This document shows positions 38,956 through 48,104 of a stretch of DNA of 64,000 nucleotides, piece by piece. The DNA comes from Sphingomonas faeni (GTDB taxonomy: Bacteria > Pseudomonadota > Alphaproteobacteria > Sphingomonadales > Sphingomonadaceae), in NCBI RefSeq assembly GCF_030817315.1, contig NZ_JAUSZF010000001.1, positions 250,501 to 314,500 of the forward strand, read 5' to 3'. The number at the start of each line of letters is the position of its first letter. Position 1 is the first letter of the stretch. Under the pieces are notes generated by a model that saw only the letters and a program-made list of their open reading frames with translations, was not told the origin of the DNA and did not search any database. Both the position numbers and the translations under genes were made by a program.

Positions 38956-40128
38956 TCAGGTAGGCGTTGCTTCTGCGTCCGACCGTCGCTCTTCCGGATA
39001 CGGCATCACCATAGACCCGTCCGGTGCGGCCATCATGTTGACCTGCGTCGGGAAGGCGATCTCGATCTTTTCGTCGTTGAGGCGCTTCAGGATCGCGATC
39101 CCCACCGCCGTGCGGCCGTCGTAGAAGCTCCCATAATCCGGCCCCTTGCTGTCGAACTGCACTTCGAAATCGAGGCTCGAAGCGCCAAACCCCGTGAACC
39201 CGGCACGGATGAAGATCTTGTCGTTGGCTTCGACGATCTCCTTCAGCATCGCGGGGATGCGCGAGCACACTTCCGGCGGCGTCGAATACGTGACGCCGAT
39301 GAGGAATTTCGCGCGGCGGTGGTTGCGCTGCGTGTTGTTGAGGATCTCCTTGTTGAGGATGTTCTTGTTCGAGATCACGCGCTCCTCGCCGTCGATGCCG
39401 CGGATGCGTGTCGATTTGAGGCCGATCGCCTCGACGCTGCCCGAGGCGGTGTCGTAGCTGATCGAGTCGCCGCGGCGGAAGGGGCGGTCGAAGATGATCG
39501 CGAGCGCGGCGAACAGGTCGGCGAAGATGCCTTGCGCCGCCAACCCAATCGCGATGCCGCCGACGCCGAGGCCCGCCACCAGGCCAGTGACGTTGACGCC
39601 GAGATTGTCGAGCACCACCACCAGCGCGACCGCGAAGACCACGAAGGTGACGAGCAGGCGGATCAGGCCCATCGCCGAGAGCAACGCCTCGCCCGAATAA
39701 TGTTCGGATTGCGTACGGTGTTCGATCGCGCCGAGGATGATCTCGCGGACCCAAACGGCCGCCTGCATCACGGCGGCGACGGTGAAGAGGAAGTTGATCG
39801 TCGTTGCGACTTCGCCGGGCGCGGCCGAGTAGCCCGCGACCAGCTTGGCCGCGAGCATCACGATGAAGAAATTGCCGGTCCGCGCGATCGCCTTGCCGAC
39901 CACGATTCCCCAGCCGTTGAGCGCACGCGGGCGCTCGCACAGCTTGCTGCCGAACCGGCGCGCGGTGTGAAGGACGATGACGATGACCGCGCCGATTCCG
40001 AACGCGATCAGGATCTGGAGCCAGTATGCCTGGACCCAGGCGATGCTGGCGGTGACGAAGCCCTGGGCGTGATCGCCGACGTCGCTGGCGTCGAAGATCG
40101 GTTGCTTGGCGGCGGTAGTGTTGGTCAT
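38956..40128 (-). CDS. Small-conductance mechanosensitive channel (MscS family)
   Basis: 390 residues. N-terminal membrane helices (about 35-210) lead into the pore-lining helix and beta domain: VAGLGVGGIAIGLAAQGIFADLFAALAIIFDRPFRRGDSI, the strongest MscS signature, then a cytoplasmic vestibule with FLIGVTYSTPPE. It protects against osmotic downshock by releasing solutes. Start MTNTTAAKQP at 40128; the upstream extension of the frame is a shadow of the topoisomerase gene. It lies 11 bases after the topoisomerase on the same strand. Confidence 0.88.
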   Translation of the reverse strand: MTNTTAAKQPIFDASDVGDHAQGFVTASIAWVQAYWLQILIAFGIGAVIVIVLHTARRFGSKLCERPRALNGWGIVVGKAIARTGNFFIVMLAAKLVAGYSAAPGEVATTINFLFTVAAVMQAAVWVREIILGAIEHRTQSEHYSGEALLSAMGLIRLLVTFVVFAVALVVVLDNLGVNVTGLVAGLGVGGIAIGLAAQGIFADLFAALAIIFDRPFRRGDSISYDTASGSVEAIGLKSTRIRGIDGEERVISNKNILNKEILNNTQRNHRRAKFLIGVTYSTPPEVCSRIPAMLKEIVEANDKIFIRAGFTGFGASSLDFEVQFDSKGPDYGSFYDGRTAVGIAILKRLNDEKIEIAFPTQVNMMAAPDGSMVMPYPEERRSDAEATPT

Positions 40129-40139
40129 GGGAATACTCG

Positions 40140-41207
40140 TCAGGCCGCTTTGGCGCGAGGGGGTGCGATGATCGCGGTCGGGCAGGCGCCGGCTTCGAGG
40201 AACGCGATCAGGCCGCATTCCGCACGGCTGAGATAGCGCTTGGAGCGCGGAAGGCGGAGCGCCTGGCGGAAGGTCGACTGACCCGTCTTCACCAGTGCGA
40301 TGAGCGACGGGTGGACATAGCTTTTGCGCGCGATCGCGTGCGTGTTGCCGAGCCGCGCGACCACCGGTTCCAGCATCGACTTGAGGCTGAGGTCGCGTTC
40401 GGCCGACGCAAGTGCTTCGAAAGCGGCGACGCTGGCGGCCCAGGTGCGGAAGTTCTTGGCGGTAAAGTCGGTGCCGGTGACATCGCGGATGTAGCAGTTC
40501 ACGTCGGTCGAGGTGACCGGGTGCGCGACGCCGGCATCGTCGAGCCATGCGAACAGATGCTGCTCGTCGAGGTCCTGGCATTTTTTGACGAAGCTGCTGA
40601 GCGACCGATCGGTGATCTTGAGCGTCCGCATCTTGCCGGACTTGCCCTTGTACTGGAGCTTCAACGTCGCGGCCTTCACCTCGCCGTGGCGTTTGCGGAG
40701 CGTGGTCGCGCCGAAGCTCTCGTTCGCTTCGGCATAGGCTTCGTTGCCGATGCGGATGTGACCGCCGTCGAGCAGGCGGATCACGGCGGCGACCGCGCGT
40801 TCGCGGGTCAGCGAGCGTTTGCGGAGGTCGGCCTCGACCGCCTTGCGGATCTTGGGGAGGGCGTGGCCGAAATCGGCGCAGCGCTCGTATTTGGCGGCCT
40901 CCTGCGCTTCGCGGAAACCGATATGATAGCGGTACTGCTTGCGGCCCTTCTCGTCCCAACCGACCGCCTGGATATGGCCGTTGGGCTTTGGGCAGAACCA
41001 CGCGTCGCGGTAGGCGGGGGGCAAGCCGATCGCGTTCAGCCGGTCGATCTCGTCGCGGTCGGTGATCCTCTCACCCTTCGCATCCCAATAGCCCCAGCCG
41101 TTCCGCATCTTCTTGCGGGTGATGCCGGGCTTGGAATCGTCGGAATACACGATCTTGGTGGGCAATGCGGTGGTCCTTCCGGTCTCGAAATGTTCGGGGG
41201 CACGCAT
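40140..41207 (-). CDS. DNA topoisomerase IB (poxvirus/bacterial type)
   Basis: 355 residues. Relaxes supercoils through a 3'-phosphotyrosine link. N-terminal domain (GWGYWDAKGERITDRDEIDRL, GLPPAYRDAWFCP), catalytic domain with VIRLLDGGHIRIGNEAYA, GATTLRKRHGEVK and TDFTAKNFRTW; the nucleophile is probably Tyr in ARKSYVHPSLI. The ATG at 41207 is the first in-frame Met before the conserved region. Bacterial TopIB genes are sporadic and often near stress genes; here a DJ-1-like gene is divergently placed. Confidence 0.88.
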   Translation of the reverse strand: MRAPEHFETGRTTALPTKIVYSDDSKPGITRKKMRNGWGYWDAKGERITDRDEIDRLNAIGLPPAYRDAWFCPKPNGHIQAVGWDEKGRKQYRYHIGFREAQEAAKYERCADFGHALPKIRKAVEADLRKRSLTRERAVAAVIRLLDGGHIRIGNEAYAEANESFGATTLRKRHGEVKAATLKLQYKGKSGKMRTLKITDRSLSSFVKKCQDLDEQHLFAWLDDAGVAHPVTSTDVNCYIRDVTGTDFTAKNFRTWAASVAAFEALASAERDLSLKSMLEPVVARLGNTHAIARKSYVHPSLIALVKTGQSTFRQALRLPRSKRYLSRAECGLIAFLEAGACPTAIIAPPRAKAA

Positions 41208-41270
41208 CGTTCCGGAACGACCCGCGCGACGCGGGGTTGAGGGGGCACGGGATTTCACTGGAGACATGAC

Positions 41271-41834
41271 ATGGCCGATCTTTCCCAAGCTCGCGTATTG
41301 ATGCTCGCTGCCGACGGTTTCGAGACCGTCGAGCTGTTCGAACCGCGCAAGGCACTGGAGGCGGCGGGTGCGAAGGTGCAGCTCGCCTCGATCAAGATGG
41401 ATCCGATCCAGGGCATGAAGGGCGATATCAACAAGGCCGAGACCGCAACGCCCGACCTGACGCTCGACGAGGTCGATACGGACGATTACGACGCGCTGGT
41501 GCTGCCGGGCGGCGTCGCCAATCCCGACACGATGCGCCAGCAGGAGCGCGCGATCGAGATCATCACCGAGTTCATGGAGGACGGCAAGATCGTCGCCGCG
41601 ATCTGCCATGCGCCGTGGTTGCTGGCCGAGGCGGACGTGATCGATGGCCGGCGGCTGACGAGCTATCCCTCGATCCGGACGGACCTGGAGAATGCGGGCG
41701 CGGATGTCGTGGACGAGGAGGTCGTGGTTGACGCCAATTTGATCACCAGCCGCAAGCCGGACGACATCCCCGCGTTCAACAAGGCGATCATCCAAGCGCT
41801 GGAAGAAGAACTGGCAGACGAACCGGTCGATTGA
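41271..41834 (+). CDS. DJ-1/PfpI family protein
   Basis: 187 residues. The fold and nucleophile elbow are clear: ARVLMLAADGFETVELFEPRKALEAAG, YDALVLPGGVANPDTMR, and Cys in VAAICHAPWLLAEADVIDGR. Family members act as stress-response deglycases, chaperones or hydrolases; activity cannot be assigned. ATG 41271 follows GGAGA at 41260-41264. Divergent from topoisomerase IB, with about 63 bases between starts. Confidence 0.88.
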   Translation: MADLSQARVLMLAADGFETVELFEPRKALEAAGAKVQLASIKMDPIQGMKGDINKAETATPDLTLDEVDTDDYDALVLPGGVANPDTMRQQERAIEIITEFMEDGKIVAAICHAPWLLAEADVIDGRRLTSYPSIRTDLENAGADVVDEEVVVDANLITSRKPDDIPAFNKAIIQALEEELADEPVD

Positions 41835-41860
41835 TTTCTGAGGCCGGCTCATCCTTCCTT

Positions 41861-41915
41861 GTTCACCCGCGAAGGCGGGTGCCCAGACTGGGTCCCCGCC
41901 TTCGCGGGGAAACAG
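41861..41915. repeat. GCGAAGGCGGG-type inverted repeat
   Basis: GTTCACCCGCGAAGGCGGGTGCCCAG and CTGGGTCCCCGCCTTCGCGGGGAAAC, a compact copy after the DJ-1 gene. Confidence 0.75.
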
Positions 41916-41953
41916 GGAGGGGGCGGGCTCCGGGCCTAGCTCTCTCTCTCCGT

Positions 41954-42126
41954 TTACACCTTGAACGACCAACTGTTGATCCAGCGTTGGGCCGGGCGTT
42001 TCAGCGCGTGGTACAGGGCGATCGATGCGGCGAGCACGATCGTCAGGAACACAACCATCGTTATGGGTACGACAGGGCCCGTATCGTGCACAAAGGCGAG
42101 CTTTCTCGGCGGGGGCGCGCTTCTTT
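41954..42126 (-). pseudogene. C-terminal remnant of a membrane acyltransferase
   Basis: The reading VPITMVVFLTIVLAASIALYH followed by ALKRPAQRWINSWSFKV looks like the last transmembrane helix and basic tail of an acyltransferase-3 (OafA-like) protein, where ERPAQRW-type endings are common. Nothing matching the other nine or so helices is upstream, so only the end of such a gene remains. It could also be read as a tiny protein from the Met before VVFLT. Adjacent to a broken glycosyltransferase. Confidence 0.4.
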
Positions 42127-42234
42127 TCAGTCGCGGGGGCTCGGCTCGCGGTCGAGGTCGGGGCGCTTCAGCAACAGGAGCGCGGCGAGAATCATCAACC
42201 CGTGGCTGAGGCCGAGCGCGAGATTGTCGATCAT
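42127..42234 (-). CDS. 35-residue membrane peptide
   Basis: ATG with GGAGG eight bases upstream, encoding MIDNLALGLSHGLMILAALL followed by LLKRPDLDREPSPRD. One hydrophobic helix followed by a charged tail. The good ribosome site and protein-like composition suggest a real gene; the function is unknown. It sits between the acyltransferase remnant and the divergent glycosyltransferase pseudogene. Confidence 0.5.
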   Translation of the reverse strand: MIDNLALGLSHGLMILAALLLLKRPDLDREPSPRD

Positions 42235-42320
42235 AGGTACGGCCTCCGTCCTGGTGGATCTGTCTCCAGGTAAAGTCGGTTGACGCGCCGTTAAGCGATC
42301 TGTGGCAGACGGCGTGCACG

Positions 42321-43122
42321 ATGCGTATCCTTCATGTCCTCGATTACGGCCTACCGCTGCAAAGTGGCTACACACTCCGTACGCGCGCGATCCTCAAGGC
42401 GCAGGAGGGGCTTGGCTGGACCGTCGCGGCGGTCAGCGGCCCGCGCACGGCGTCGCGCCTGCGTCGGTCGAATCGGCCGACGGTCTGACCTTCCATCGGA
42501 CGGCAGCGGGCGTGAAGCCGGGGCCGGTCGGCGAGGTCGTCGGTATCGCGGCGTTCGCCAAGCGGATCGAAGCCGCGGTCGATGCCTTCAAGCCCGACAT
42601 TCTCCACGCGCATTCGCCGGTGATCGCCGCGCTCGCCGCGCTGATCGTGCGCAAACGGAAGCTGCCGCTGGTGTACGAGGTCCGCGCATTCTGGGAGGAT
42701 GCGGCGGTCGGCAACGGGACGGGGACGGCAACCTCGATGCGCTACCGTGTCAGGAGGTCGAGCGCTATTACGGGCTGGTCGACATCCTCGCCTATCCGCG
42801 CAAACGCATGCGTCTGACCGACCTGGTCACCCCGCTGAAGCCGCTGGAGGCGATGGCGCAGGGGCGGCTGGTCGCGGCGTCGGACGTCGGCGAGCACCGC
42901 GAACTGATCCGCGACGGCGATACCGGCACGCTGTTTCCGCCCGACGATCCACCGGCGATTGCGACCGCGTTGGCCAGAATGTTCGCGGACCGCTCGGGTT
43001 GGGAGGAACGGCGTGCGCGGGGGCGTGCTTTCGTGCAGGAAGAGCGTAACTGGTCTTCGAACATTCTGCGGTATGGACCGGTCTACCAGCGGCTGATCTC
43101 GGCCTCGACATGGGAAGATTGA
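42321..43122 (+). pseudogene. Glycosyltransferase family 4 (exosortase-associated type), disrupted
   Basis: Starts MRILHVLDYGLPLQSGYTLR, then loses frame near 42451 where one C seems missing (SGPR-HGVAPASVESADGLTFHR). The second frame continues to VYEVRAFWEDAAVGNGTGT and MRYRV, and then jumps directly to EVERYYGLVDILAYPRKRMR in a third frame. About 150 residues that carry the linker and donor-binding N-part are absent. The C-terminal part (VTPLKPLEAMAQGRLVAASD) is well preserved to the stop. The pieces match the exosortase A-linked glycosyltransferase type (Daro_2409-like). Either a real pseudogene or an assembly deletion. Confidence 0.8.
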
Positions 43123-43919
43123 TGGTCGCGTTCGTTCACCGTTCCAGTCGGCAGCAAATGCTGCGCTCGCTGCCGCTCTACGGCGCGGCGGCCGGTGGCC
43201 TGATCGCGGCGGTCGTCGTCCTGGTGATATCCACGGCGGCCTTGGAAGCCTTGGTCTGGACCACGGGTGTCGCCGCGCTGATTCCGATGGCGGCGCCACC
43301 GCTGGGGATGACGGCGCATGTCTTGCTCGCACTGGGAAGCGGCGTGATGGTAGGCGCGGTGCTCTGGTCGTCGCTGTACCTGCTGTTCGGACCGGGTGGT
43401 CCGTTTGCGAAGTGTCCGCGGCGCGAGGACGGCGTTCCCGTGATCCGCCGCGCCGACGCGCATCCCGACGCCCCGCCGCGCAAGCCGATGTCGGCCGCCG
43501 ATCTGGGGACGCCGATGATGGAGGTCGGGGTCGGCGGCGGGGGCGGCGCGCGCGACGAGCGGACGATCCCGGCCGATCTCGACCAGCCGCTCGCCGCGTT
43601 CGATCCGAACGCGATCCGGCCGGTGCCGATGGAGCCGGTGCGACCGATCACGCCGTTGGCCCAGGCGACGACACTGGCGCCGGTCATCGACGCTTCGCCG
43701 GCCGCGGAGCCCGAGACGTTCGTGACGGCTCCGCTGGTGGAGGCGGTCGAGCAGCGGGTCGTCGTGGCTTGCGAGCCGGTGGCGGACGTGAGTGCGCCGA
43801 CACCGATCCCCCGGCCGCCGCGTGCTCCCGTCGAACCTAGCACGCCGGCGACGATCGAGACGCTGTTGCAGCGTCTCGAACAGGGTGCCCGACGTCGCGG
43901 GCGCATCGGGTCGCACTGA
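43122..43919 (+). CDS. Membrane protein of unknown function with a disordered tail
   Basis: 265 residues. Two hydrophobic segments (about 18-45 and 55-88) are followed by a long Pro/Ala-rich tail without domains, ending in a short helix IETLLQRLEQGARRRGRI. The ATG at 43122 overlaps the glycosyltransferase stop (TGATG), so it was coupled to that gene; an ATG at 43110 is also possible. Likely a partner in the same polysaccharide locus, by position only. Confidence 0.6.
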   Translation: MVAFVHRSSRQQMLRSLPLYGAAAGGLIAAVVVLVISTAALEALVWTTGVAALIPMAAPPLGMTAHVLLALGSGVMVGAVLWSSLYLLFGPGGPFAKCPRREDGVPVIRRADAHPDAPPRKPMSAADLGTPMMEVGVGGGGGARDERTIPADLDQPLAAFDPNAIRPVPMEPVRPITPLAQATTLAPVIDASPAAEPETFVTAPLVEAVEQRVVVACEPVADVSAPTPIPRPPRAPVEPSTPATIETLLQRLEQGARRRGRIGSH

Positions 43920-43961
43920 GGTGGAAGCGCACCGCTTTCCAAGGGGCGGGCGAAACTGCTT

Positions 43962-44067
43962 CCCTCCCTGAAAGGGAGGGGCTGGGGGTGGGTAGGCCGG
44001 CTTTTGTCACCGTCGGACGGACATGAGGAAGCCGACCCACCCCCAACCCCTCCCTTCCAGGGAGGGG
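43962..44067. repeat. Composite palindromic element 10
   Basis: CCCTCCCTGAAAGGGAGGGG and CCCTCCCTTCCAGGGAGGGG with GGGGGTGGGTAGGCCGGCTT / AGCCGACCCACCCCC arms. Lies between the membrane protein and the MFS gene. Confidence 0.88.
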
Positions 44068-44169
44068 CGAAGACTTGGCCTGCTCCGGCGTACCCGACAC
44101 TGCCGAAAGCACTGTTTCTCTCTTCATACCTTTGATACCCATAGCTCGAAAAGCATCGGGGGAGGGATC

Positions 44170-45738
44170 ATGGCGAACGCCGAAACCATCATGGGCGAGC
44201 CGGAGAAAGGTGCATCGCGCTATGCGTGGTACGTGCTGTCGATCCTGTTCCTCGTTTATGTCCTGAACTTTGTCGACCGGCAGATCATCTCGATCCTGGC
44301 GGAGGACATAAAGCGCGACTTGGGGCTCAAGGACCAGGATCTCGGCTTCTTGTACGGTACCGCGTTCGGCGTGTTCTATTCGTTGTTCGGTATTCCGCTC
44401 GGTCGGCTGGCGGACAATTGGCACCGGGTGAGGCTGATGACGATCGGGTTGTCGCTGTGGTCGGTGATGACGGCTCTGTCGGGGTTCTCCAAGACCGGCG
44501 GGCATCTCGCCGCCGCGCGGATCGGCGTCGGCATCGGCGAGGCGACCGCGAGTCCGTCGGCCTATTCGATCATCTCCGATTATTTCCCGAAGCGGCTGCG
44601 GGCGACGGCGTTGTCGATCTATTCCGCCGGATTGTACGTCGGCGGCGGCTGCTCGCTCTTCATCGGCGGGCTGATCGTGCAGGGCTGGAACCGCGCCTAT
44701 CCGGGGGGCGGGCCGCTCGGACTGGTCGGCTGGCAGGCGGCGTTCATGGCGGTCGGACTTCCGGGGCTGCTACTCGCCGTCTGGATCGCGACGCTGAAGG
44801 AACCGATCCGCGGACTGGTCGAGGGACTGCCCGACCCCGAGAAGCATCCCGCGCCGTTCCGTGCGTTCGGCGCCGAACTGGTGACGATCGTGCCGCCGCT
44901 CACGCTGATCGGCGCGGCGATGGGTGGCGCGCGGGCGCTCGGGTACAACCTCGTTGCGCTGGCAGTGGTGGTCGCGGCGGTGTCGGGGCTGGTCTCGGCG
45001 GGCGAGCCCTGGCCGCAATGGGTGGCGATCGGGATCGGCGTGTATGCGGTGTTCTCGTGGGCGTCGGCGCTGAAGCGGCGCGATCCGCCGACCTTCGCGC
45101 TGATCGTGGGCACGCCGGCGTTCCTCTGCACGGTGGTCGCTTATGGGCTGAACGCATTCCTCAGCTATGCCGCGAGCTTCTGGGCGGCGCCCTATGCGTT
45201 GCGCGAGCTTGGCGCGACGCCGGCGTCGGCGGGGTTCATGATCGGCAGCCTCGGCGCGACCGCGGGATTTCTCGGGCTGACGATAGGCGGGGTGGTGTCG
45301 GATCGGTTGCGGCGCGGCAACCCGGCAGGGCGGCTGTGGGTGGTGATCTTCGGCGCGGTGGTGCCGGTGCCGTTCTTGATCCTGGCCTTCACCGCGTCGT
45401 CGCCGACCGCGTTCTACACCGGCATATTCCTCGCACAGTTGACCGCGTCGTGCGCGCTGGGCGCAGCGGCGGCGACCACGCAGGACATGGTCTTGCCGAG
45501 GATGCGCGGGACGGCGACCGCGACGTTCTTCATCGGCACGACGCTGATCGGGCTGGCGCTCGGGCCGTATATGGCGGGGCGGGTGTCGACGCTGACCGGG
45601 AGCTTGTCGATCGGCATGCTTTCGCTGCTGGTGGTGACGCCGATTACTTTGGCGTGTGCGATTGCGGCGTACCGGCTGGCGCCGGGGGCCGAGGCTACGC
45701 GAGAGGAGCGCGCGCGGACGGCTGGGGAGGCGGTCTGA
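44170..45738 (+). CDS. Major facilitator superfamily transporter (spinster-like)
   Basis: 522 residues, about twelve transmembrane helices. YVLSILFLVYVLNFVDRQIISILAEDIKRDLGL and the loop motif GRLADNWHRVRLM are typical of the Spns/sugar-phosphate-like MFS branch common in sphingomonads. The substrate is unknown. ATG 44170 is set by GGAGGG at 44161-44166; the frame is open upstream into the palindromic element. Confidence 0.88.
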   Translation: MANAETIMGEPEKGASRYAWYVLSILFLVYVLNFVDRQIISILAEDIKRDLGLKDQDLGFLYGTAFGVFYSLFGIPLGRLADNWHRVRLMTIGLSLWSVMTALSGFSKTGGHLAAARIGVGIGEATASPSAYSIISDYFPKRLRATALSIYSAGLYVGGGCSLFIGGLIVQGWNRAYPGGGPLGLVGWQAAFMAVGLPGLLLAVWIATLKEPIRGLVEGLPDPEKHPAPFRAFGAELVTIVPPLTLIGAAMGGARALGYNLVALAVVVAAVSGLVSAGEPWPQWVAIGIGVYAVFSWASALKRRDPPTFALIVGTPAFLCTVVAYGLNAFLSYAASFWAAPYALRELGATPASAGFMIGSLGATAGFLGLTIGGVVSDRLRRGNPAGRLWVVIFGAVVPVPFLILAFTASSPTAFYTGIFLAQLTASCALGAAAATTQDMVLPRMRGTATATFFIGTTLIGLALGPYMAGRVSTLTGSLSIGMLSLLVVTPITLACAIAAYRLAPGAEATREERARTAGEAV

Positions 45739-45749
45739 GCTTTGCTATC

Positions 45750-45871
45750 CTACCCCGCCAGGGGGAGGTGGCGCCGCAGGTGACGGAGGGGAAGGACACG
45801 CAACAGAGGTTTCCCTTTCCTCCCCCTCCGTCTGGCAAGGGCCAGCCACCTCCCCCTTGCGGGGGAGGATC
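45750..45871. repeat. Composite palindromic element 11 (divergent variant)
   Basis: The left arm CCAGGGGGAGGTGGC, then GACGGAGGGGAAGG, pairs with CCTTTCCTCCCCCTCCGTC and GCCACCTCCCCCTTGCGGGGGAGG. Same general layout, different hairpin sequence. Confidence 0.75.
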
Positions 45872-45898
45872 GATCGGTTTGGCGGCGCGTGGCTTTCC

Positions 45899-45968
45899 GT
45901 TCGTGCTGAGCGAAGTCGAAGCACCTGCGCGCGGGGCTGACCCTTCGACTTCGCTCAGGGCGAACGGG
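45899..45968. repeat. GCTGAGCGAAGTCGAAG inverted repeat
   Basis: GTTCGTGCTGAGCGAAGTCGAAGC pairs with CCTTCGACTTCGCTCAGGGCGAAC. A REP-like sequence widespread in GC-rich proteobacteria. Together with element 11 it fills the gap between the MFS and SOD genes; I see no gene in 45739-46068. Confidence 0.75.
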
Positions 45969-46068
45969 GAGGGGACAGGTTGGTGCACGGGACCTGTGCT
46001 TCGATACGCGCCCTCGATACGCTTCTGCGAAGCTACTTGGTCGCTACTCAGCACGAACGGGAGGGGTG

Positions 46069-46605
46069 TTACCCAGCCTGGAACACCCCGCAGGCGATCC
46101 GCCCGCCGCTGTTGCCGGCGGGGTCGGTCATCAGGTCGTCCGGACCCGCATGCACCACGAAGGCCGAGCCGTCCGCATCCATCAGGCCCGCCATCGTCGC
46201 GCCGGGGATCGTGATGCCGATCGTGCCGCGACCATCCGTGCCGATGATCAGATTGGGCAGGTCGCCTTCATGCGGCCCCTGCGGGTTCATGCTGCCGTGC
46301 TTCATGCCGGTCGGGTTCCAGTGGCCGCCGGCGGTGGTGAAGTCGGGCGCGTCGCAGCGGCCGACCATGTGGATGTGCGCGCCGTGCGTGCCGGGGGGCA
46401 TCGCCTTGGCGTCGAGCGTGAAGCGGAGGCCGCCCGCGACGTCGGTGGCCGTCGCGCGGCCGACGTCGGTGCCGGTCGCGGTCTGGAGCATCGCGGTGGC
46501 GCGCTGGCCGCCTGCGACGGGTGCGCCGGTCTCCATTCCAGTCTTGTCGCAGGCGGTCAGCCCGATCGTTGCCGCGCCGAGCAAAGCCAGTGTCGCAATC
46601 CGCAT
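46069..46605 (-). CDS. sodC: Periplasmic Cu/Zn superoxide dismutase, lipoprotein type
   Basis: 178 residues. Signal MRIATLALLGAATIGLTACDK with a lipobox (LTAC) suggests lipid anchoring. The metal site is complete: GTHGAHIHMVGRC, GGHWNPTGMKHG, and AFVVHAGPDDL; the disulphide pair is Cys in GRCDAPDF and GRIACGVF. Destroys superoxide outside the cytoplasm. ATG 46605 has AGGGAGAG upstream. Followed by thpR-like gene upstream on the same strand, probably an independent unit. Confidence 0.9.
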   Translation of the reverse strand: MRIATLALLGAATIGLTACDKTGMETGAPVAGGQRATAMLQTATGTDVGRATATDVAGGLRFTLDAKAMPPGTHGAHIHMVGRCDAPDFTTAGGHWNPTGMKHGSMNPQGPHEGDLPNLIIGTDGRGTIGITIPGATMAGLMDADGSAFVVHAGPDDLMTDPAGNSGGRIACGVFQAG

Positions 46606-46649
46606 AGTGTCTCTCCCTGTTGATCTCTTGGCGAACCCTCTGCCGTCGC

Positions 46650-47207
46650 TCAGGTTCCACCCCCGGTATCGAGCGCCCAGCGTGCAACCGGTTCGTAGGT
46701 CGCGCCGTCGCGGCCGAGGTGGCTCTGGTACAGCACGAGATGGGGTAGCGGGAAGGGCGCGCTCGACAGCGCGGCATGCGTCGCCAGCCATTCGTCGACC
46801 GCGAACCCGACGCCCGCCGACCGCGCCAGCCGTGCGACCGTGATATGCGGCAGATACGCGCGATGTTCGGGCGGAAGGCCGGCACGAACGCACGCCTGAT
46901 CGACCTTGCGGTGGAGCGCGGCGAGGGCGTCGTGCGGCGTCACGCCGGCCCACAAGGTATCGGTCCGCCCGCGCTTCTCGAACTTCCCGACTCCGCTCAG
47001 CGATACGCTCGGTGTAGACGCGACGACCTGGCTCAGCGCGACCGCGATATCCTCGGCGACGGGTCGTTCGACCTCGCCGACGAACCGCAGCGTCACGTGG
47101 AGGTCGTCATCGTCCTGCCAGCGCGCGGACGGCACGCCCTCCATTATGTCGAGCAAGCTCTGACGGATGGCCGGCGGCGGGCGAAGGGCGACGAAAAGGC
47201 GTATCAT
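46650..47207 (-). CDS. thpR: RNA 2',3'-cyclic phosphodiesterase ThpR
   Basis: 185 residues, 2H phosphoesterase fold with two HxT motifs: LHVTLRFVGEV (first) and PHITVARLARS (second). Opens 2',3'-cyclic phosphates on RNA. ATG 47207 begins MIRLFVALRPPPAIR, the family N-terminus; no clear ribosome site is seen. Divergent from the BI-1 gene. Confidence 0.9.
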   Translation of the reverse strand: MIRLFVALRPPPAIRQSLLDIMEGVPSARWQDDDDLHVTLRFVGEVERPVAEDIAVALSQVVASTPSVSLSGVGKFEKRGRTDTLWAGVTPHDALAALHRKVDQACVRAGLPPEHRAYLPHITVARLARSAGVGFAVDEWLATHAALSSAPFPLPHLVLYQSHLGRDGATYEPVARWALDTGGGT

Positions 47208-47328
47208 GATTCGCGGGAGGTAACCGCGAACCACGGCGCCGATGCAACCACTCTGCTTGAAAAACGTCCTGTAAAAGACGATATTCACCGTAACCGGCAT
47301 TATGCCGGACAAAGGAGCTGATTTCACA

Positions 47329-48078
47329 ATGGCTAATTGGTCTGACCCCCGGCCCCGTGCCGCGCCGTTCGGAACGACGGCCACGGGCCAGCGTACCGAG
47401 GCCTATGACGCTGGCCTCCGGTCGTACATGCTGTCCGTCTACAACTACATGGGCTCGGCAGTCCTGCTCACCGGCATCGTCGCGATGCTGTTCGCGATGG
47501 GTGGCAACACGTCGCCCGCCGCGCAGGTGTTTATGAACGGCGGCCCGCTGAAGTACGTCATCATGTTCTCACCGCTCGCGATCGTGTTCGGCATGAGCTT
47601 TGGCCAGAACAAGATGTCGACGGGCACGATGCAGTTGCTCTTCTGGGGCTTCGCCGTCCTGATGGGCCTGTCGATGTCGACGATCTTCCTGGTCTATAGC
47701 GGCACGTCGATCGCGGGTGCGTTCTTCGCCACCGCCGCCGGTTTTGCTGCGCTGAGCCTGTACGGCTACACCACCAAGCGCGACCTGTCGGCGTTCGGGA
47801 CGTTCCTGATCATCGGCGTCGTCGGCCTGCTGGTCGCGAGCCTGATCAACATGTTCCTGCAGTCGGGCGTGATGCAGTTGGTCATCAGCGGCATCGGCGT
47901 GCTGCTGTTCGCTGGCCTAACCGCCTACGATACGCAGCGGACCAAGAGCCTGTATGCGCAGGTCGCGGGTACGGACATGGTCGGCAAGGTCGTCATCATG
48001 TCGGCGCTGAGCCTGTACCTCGACTTTATCAACATGTTCATGTTCGTGCTGCGTCTGTTTGGTAGCAGCCGCAACTAA
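47329..48078 (+). CDS. Bax inhibitor-1/YccA family membrane protein
   Basis: 249 residues with about seven transmembrane segments. The BI-1 signature is visible in LTAYDTQRTKSLYAQ and ALSLYLDFINMFMFVLRLFG. Members may be Ca2+ leak channels or modulators of the FtsH protease; the role here is unproven. AAAGGAG precedes the ATG at 47329 by 11 bases; an upstream in-frame ATG at 47302 is less likely. Ends at a strong terminator. Confidence 0.9.
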   Translation: MANWSDPRPRAAPFGTTATGQRTEAYDAGLRSYMLSVYNYMGSAVLLTGIVAMLFAMGGNTSPAAQVFMNGGPLKYVIMFSPLAIVFGMSFGQNKMSTGTMQLLFWGFAVLMGLSMSTIFLVYSGTSIAGAFFATAAGFAALSLYGYTTKRDLSAFGTFLIIGVVGLLVASLINMFLQSGVMQLVISGIGVLLFAGLTAYDTQRTKSLYAQVAGTDMVGKVVIMSALSLYLDFINMFMFVLRLFGSSRN

Positions 48079-48104
48079 CTCCCGCTAAGGGTGTGACGAA
48101 CGCA

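Noticed and set aside
44226-46214. 662-codon frame over the MFS gene
   Set aside because: Out-of-frame shadow; the MFS frame has twelve hydrophobic helices and a proper start.
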